NCBI GenBank assembly: GCA_011800155.1
Contig: CM022378.1
Span: forward strand, 1,860,001-1,924,000
Length of the DNA stretch: 64,000 bases
Direction: 5' to 3'
From: Flammulina velutipes
Taxonomy: Eukaryota > Basidiomycota > Agaricomycetes > Agaricales > Physalacriaceae
The notes under the pieces are model-generated. The model made no database searches. It was not told the origin of the DNA and was given only the letters and a program-made list of their open reading frames with translations. Numbering within the stretch: the first letter of the stretch is position 1; each line of letters begins with the position of its first letter. Made by a program: the position numbers and the translations under genes. Below are positions 59,873 through 64,000 of the stretch, piece after piece.

Positions 59873-62427
59873 ATGAGTGTGGTACAGATCAGGAAGCGTA
59901 GAAGAGTCATTCGGACGACCGGCGCGTCTCGATCGCTTCCGACGCGTACGTGCCACTCAACTACATACCATTCATTTCTGATTCATGATTTTAGCCGAAA
60001 CTCTTCCTGAAAGTAGCTCAGTAGATCCCTTTGTAAGCACCATAATTATCTTCAACGTAACTCTAAACATCTCTATCAGGGCTTCTTGCGTATACCCCAG
60101 GCTACTAGTAGCTCAAATCCATGGATGACCCTAAACGTGAGCGGACACTTTGCCATCTTCCGCATACACGACTGAACATCGTCCTTCCCTTTCAGAACTC
60201 CCCGTCTCTCGGCACCGAAGTCGTGCTCAGCCCAGAAACGGAGTCCCCAGATTCACAGCCCGATTCCACACCAAATACAACTAGTTCTTTCACATTCACA
60301 TTCTCACGGGAAGAATCCCAATCCAATCCTTGGCTGGACGGTACCCAATGGTCCACCGTGAAGACTCCTGCTACGCCACATACCGATACCACACATCCAC
60401 CTGATACCTCAACTTCAACCTCGACAGTCCTCAATCACACTCCATCCTCTTTATCTTCCACAGGTCCACCACCTGCGCCTGATCCATCTTTCAAGCCCCC
60501 CACCTTCCATGACCTCCTCCTCTACGACGATCTTCCATACGGCATAGACCTCAACGCCGCCCGAGGCGCTTCCATCGTCGAAGTCATCGAACAATGGAAC
60601 ATCATATGCCAGAGCCAAGCGTACTTTGAGAAACAGCACGAAGACAAATCTCAGCGGCTGGAGGAGGCCATGACGAGAATCATGGTTTTCCTACGGGAGC
60701 AGGAAGTCTTTCGGGCTCAGCTTGAGGAGGCTCGGGTATCCGCTAAGGCTGATTCGGAACGATGTCAAGCTCTGGAGCGAGACCTCGTTCGGGAGAAGGC
60801 TGCTCGGACGCAGGAGAAGGATGAACTGCTCTCGAAGATGGACGATATTCGCGCGCAGGGCTCGGCTAGGTTGGCTGAGCACGAAAGCAAGGCCTCGTTG
60901 CAGTTGAGCGAAGCGTTCGATAGGATCGCTACTCTCATCTCTCAGCATGGGATGTCAAAGGTCGAGCTATCCGAGGCGCAAGCCTCCTCCAACGCCGCCC
61001 AATCACGTTGTAGCGAGCTCGAAAAGGAGTTGCAGGACTTGAAGACGACGACCTCGAAGGAGCGATCTGATCTGCTGGAGAGGATCAAGACTCTAGAGGC
61101 GGACGAGCTGAATGAGCGCATCAAGACGTTGGAGGAAACTCTCGCGCAAAAGAGCTCTTCGTTGTGGAAGGCCCTTGAAAGTGCGAACGCTCTTCGTAGC
61201 GGGAACGAGACGCTGCAAGGCCTCCTTCAGGAATCACGTGCTTCTGCCAGTAATGCCGCCTCCAGGCACGAAGCGAGATGGAGGGAGATGGACGCAGAGC
61301 GCACCGCATGGGGAGAAGAGAGGGACGCTCTCCTGTTCAAGATGGACACGTTGAGGGATAAAAACGTGAAGTTGGGCGAGAAGGTTGAGGACCTGGAAAG
61401 TGCGAAGAGGACGTCTGAAGCTGAGACGCGAGAGGAGAAGAATAGCCGGCTGAGGGAGGCCAAGGACGCGCAGACAAAGATAGCCAAAATGCAGGAAACC
61501 GTCAATGCGTCTACCTCCGCGCGCGAAAAGGCGGAGTCCGAGTCGAGGAAGGCAGCGGAGTCTATTCTTCAAGGCAAGGCTGTACTGGCGAAGGCGCGTA
61601 CGAAGATCTCAGACGTCACGACCACGAACGAGGCACAAGCGAAGCAAGTACGGGAATTGTTAGATTTGACCAAGGCTTTCGGTGCGGAGAATGCGACATT
61701 GAAATCACGCATCAGAGACCTCGAACTCAAGCTTAGTCTCGCTGAGACGCGGTTGCGGAACGATGGGACTGGGGGCACTGCCGACTTTTTCTGGGACGAG
61801 GAGGAGAAAAAGGGTTCGAAGGCTCAGGAGGAAGAATCTGAGCGAGTTCGTTTGGCGAGGGAGAAGATGGAACGGATGAGAAGGGAGGAAGCAGAGACGG
61901 AGAGGAAGCGCAAGGCGGAAGAAGAGCAGAAGAGAAAGGTAGAGGAGGAGGAGAAGAGAAGGAAGGAGCGGGAGCAGAAGGAAATCTTTGAGAGGTGGCA
62001 GAAGGCGTCGGAGAAAGAGGCTCAACGTTGTCGACTGCAAGACAGTACGCGATTCGGCGGGATTTGGAACAAGGCGCTGGCGTTGACTCGATTCCGCACG
62101 CTGCTCGAAGAGTTTTCGAACATCAAGTTCTCCGAATCCCAGCCTCTGACCTTCGAGAGCGTCCCTTGGCCTTCTCTCCTCGTGCCTTCGAAACTTACAG
62201 CTGCGCAGATGGATTGGAATGTAACGGAGAAGTTCTTTCTGCATGCGGAGACTTCGATGGGGGCAGCTGAGTATAAGGAGATGTTGTTGAAGGCGCAGAG
62301 GACGTTCCATCCTGATAAGTGGGTGGCGAAGAAGCTCCTGGTTCTGGATGAGGCCTTGAGAGCGTCGTTAGGGGATGCTATCAATATGGTTTCGCAGGTT
62401 ATCAACAATCTGGTTAGCAATGTATAG
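59873..62427 (+). CDS. long coiled-coil protein with J-like C-terminal domain, 4 exons, 799 aa
   Basis: The model is join(59873-59945, 59995-60032, 60080-60136, 60196-62427), replacing the false start at 60121. The N terminus is basic then Ser/Thr/Pro-rich (to about 180), and is followed by roughly 430 residues of coiled coil (about 200-630) ending in a run of Glu/Arg/Lys. The last 120 residues are globular and contain YKEMLLKAQRTFHPDKW followed by helical sequence, resembling helix II, the HPD loop and helix III of a J domain. If real, it could stimulate an Hsp70. Such coiled-coil plus J-like proteins recur in Agaricomycetes and their role is unclear. Confidence 0.8.
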
Positions 62428-63430
62428 TTAGTTGTAGTCAGTAAGATGTAGCATTTAGTTATCAACATATGTTCGCTTGGAAATCAGATAAACAGTAGAT
62501 TATGTATCATATCATGTGCGACAGCTCAGTGTGCACTCGTCAACAAGACATAATAAGAATTTGCGCCACACAGACACCTGTCTTGGAAAATATCGAGGAT
62601 ACCTTTCAACCGATTACCTGTCATGAAGTGTAGATCAGAGTTCTTTTATATGAGTTTTGAAGCTTTTGGCGCGCATTGAAAACCGGCGAACGATAGACTC
62701 CTTGACCAATGCTTTGACTATCCATGATGAAAGAAAAGACATCCAGCGAGAGAATAGTAAATAAAGTACAGGTTTCCAATAGCCTGTAATCATTTACCAG
62801 TCACACTGGCTTTAGGCATAGGTATGACCAAATTATCTTTCCTTGGCTGTTTGTTTGGGTTCACCACACCACGGCTCCCAGCAGGTACTTTACTTCATAC
62901 TCTCTCCGACTCGTTCCCACTATCTGTACCGCGTCTAGGAGCCGAGTCTATCCAACATCCAGGCCTGACGAAAGACAGGTTAATCAAAATAAACTGTGGC
63001 GCTTCTCCATTCTTACTAAAAATCGGCCCTAGGTTGATTTGTATCAAAGCATGCAGCTGGAATCGGCAATATTCTACTATTACTATGGATGTGCCTTGGC
63101 GAGGATTAAATTTCCAATAATGGTGGAAGCTGAGGTGACGGTGAGTAGTAGCCAACTAGTACTACGTCCATGGACAACAACATTGTCACCGTTCTGAGCG
63201 GTATCATATGGTACTAGGAAGATTCCTGGATAGAGAGAGGCTGAGCGCTGACCCCCCTTAGTATAGTGGCAGACCCCAGATTAGTACTTACTTCGTAGCA
63301 ATCTACATACTAGTGCCTCTATGCCCACAATGATAATGAGGTTAAAAATTCTGAGACAATAGAATTCCAAACTTGACCAAGAATAACACCGCTATCTACA
63401 CCTAGACGTACATAAAGGCCACAAAACCAG
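62428..63430. other. convergent intergenic region, 1 kb
   Basis: 3' flanks of two converging genes. A TGCGCCAC word lies at 62562-62569. Small frames near 62824-63120 lack features of a gene. Confidence 0.45.
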
Positions 63431-64000
63431 CTAAAACCGCTTGCGTTTCAAACCACCCCGAGAAGCATTACAGGTCCAGCACTCTGACCCACCCGTATTA
63501 TCCCTGGTGCAGATAGAACATATCCATGCGTCCTCATCGGGCTGTGCCACGACGTTCCGCACGGTGTGCTTGGCTACAAATCTCTTCCATGTATCGAACG
63601 AGCCGGTGTTCCCTTTCGCTGGCTCGATGGCCAACAAACCCTTGCGTGTTGCATTCTCCCCAAGCGCAAGGCTACCCCGGCCGTATAGGGACCTGAACAG
63701 TTCGACGTTCCGAATGGCTTCCTTCTTCCTCTCATCCTCCGCCTTACTGAGCCCATTCTGTAAATCAGCGAATGCCTTCGCGGCTGCCGCCACACTAGCG
63801 GTGTGGGCATTGCGCAACGTATTGTATTCCCGTGCGCTCGCAGAGATATAATTGGAAAAAGCGCGCGCCAGACGAGCATGTTTATCCCTTTCGTTCTCGT
63901 ATGCCGTCTGTTTGACCTGGAGGTCGCGTCGTAGTGCTGCGTTCTGGGCCATTTGGTCGAGGAGTTGGACGCGTAAGAGTTCAGCGAGGGAGTTGGCGGG
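63431..64000 (-). CDS. coiled-coil protein with C-terminal RanBP2-type zinc finger, partial
   Basis: An open frame from the right edge of the window to a stop at 63431; the N-terminal part lies outside. About 130 residues of helical, charged sequence (for example KQTAYENERDKHARLARAF) lead to DAWICSICTRDNTGGSECWT and then C: the pattern W-x-C-x2-C-x10-C-x2-C of a RanBP2-type finger. Such fingers bind ubiquitin, RNA or proteins. The protein ends with a basic tail (GGLKRKRF) that could act as a nuclear signal. Confidence 0.75.
   Translation of the reverse strand, partial: PANSLAELLRVQLLDQMAQNAALRRDLQVKQTAYENERDKHARLARAFSNYISASAREYNTLRNAHTASVAAAAKAFADLQNGLSKAEDERKKEAIRNVELFRSLYGRGSLALGENATRKGLLAIEPAKGNTGSFDTWKRFVAKHTVRNVVAQPDEDAWICSICTRDNTGGSECWTCNASRGGLKRKRF

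Noticed and set aside
60121..60195. Start of the 799-aa gene at the ATG at 60121
   Set aside because: Three upstream exons with clean GT..AG borders join in phase, and the 60121 ATG then falls in another frame within exon 3 and intron 3.

Overview
The window looks like nuclear DNA of a mushroom-forming basidiomycete (Agaricomycetes). The genes are split by many introns of about 45-60 nt with GT..AG borders. F-box proteins, coiled-coil orphans, a fungal rhodopsin-fold membrane protein, a fungalysin and DAL5-type transporters are typical of that group. Assignment to order or genus is not possible from the sequence alone.

Layout. 1-8.1 kb: 5' part of an Ato/Ady2-type acetate transporter (-), an intron-containing tRNA-Phe(GAA) (+), a 759-aa coiled-coil membrane protein with duplicated exons (-), and an F-box gene (-). 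About 8.49-21.57 kb: left arm of a large inverted duplication. Its genes, in order, are F-box (+), small protein kinase (-), coiled-coil gene broken by a 1.26-kb hAT-like insertion (-), 517-aa orphan (-) and DAL5-family transporter (+). 21.6-33 kb: single-copy core with a Zn2Cys6 regulator (-), an HpcH/HpaI-type aldolase (-), an M36 fungalysin (+), a D-2-hydroxyacid dehydrogenase (+) and a pyridoxamine-oxidase-like flavoprotein (+). About 32.99-44.13 kb: right arm, the same five genes in mirror order and orientation, with the coiled-coil gene intact. 44.4-64 kb: small zinc-finger ORF, a TNA1-like transporter, a carboxymuconolactone-decarboxylase-like protein, a gene-poor stretch, a rhodopsin-fold protein, a MYND-finger protein, a coiled-coil protein, an MDR reductase, FKBP12, a long coiled-coil protein with a J-like C terminus, and a RanBP2-finger protein cut by the window edge.

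The main result is the inverted duplication of a five-gene module around an unduplicated metabolic core. Divergence between the arms is very uneven. About 3 kb in mid-arm (13.06-17.3 kb against 36.9-39.85 kb) is almost identical even in non-coding DNA, while the F-box copies have drifted to roughly two-thirds amino-acid identity by eye. This points to gene conversion between the arms. The insertion in the left copy has hAT-like ends plus two outward-facing tRNA-like modules with A/B-box-like motifs, and it is absent from the right copy.

The core pairs a regulator, an aldolase, a 2-hydroxyacid dehydrogenase and a flavoprotein with two inward-pointing transporter copies. A small catabolic cluster is a reasonable hypothesis, not a demonstrated one. 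Exon borders were read by eye from GT..AG sites, reading frame and agreement between the two arms.
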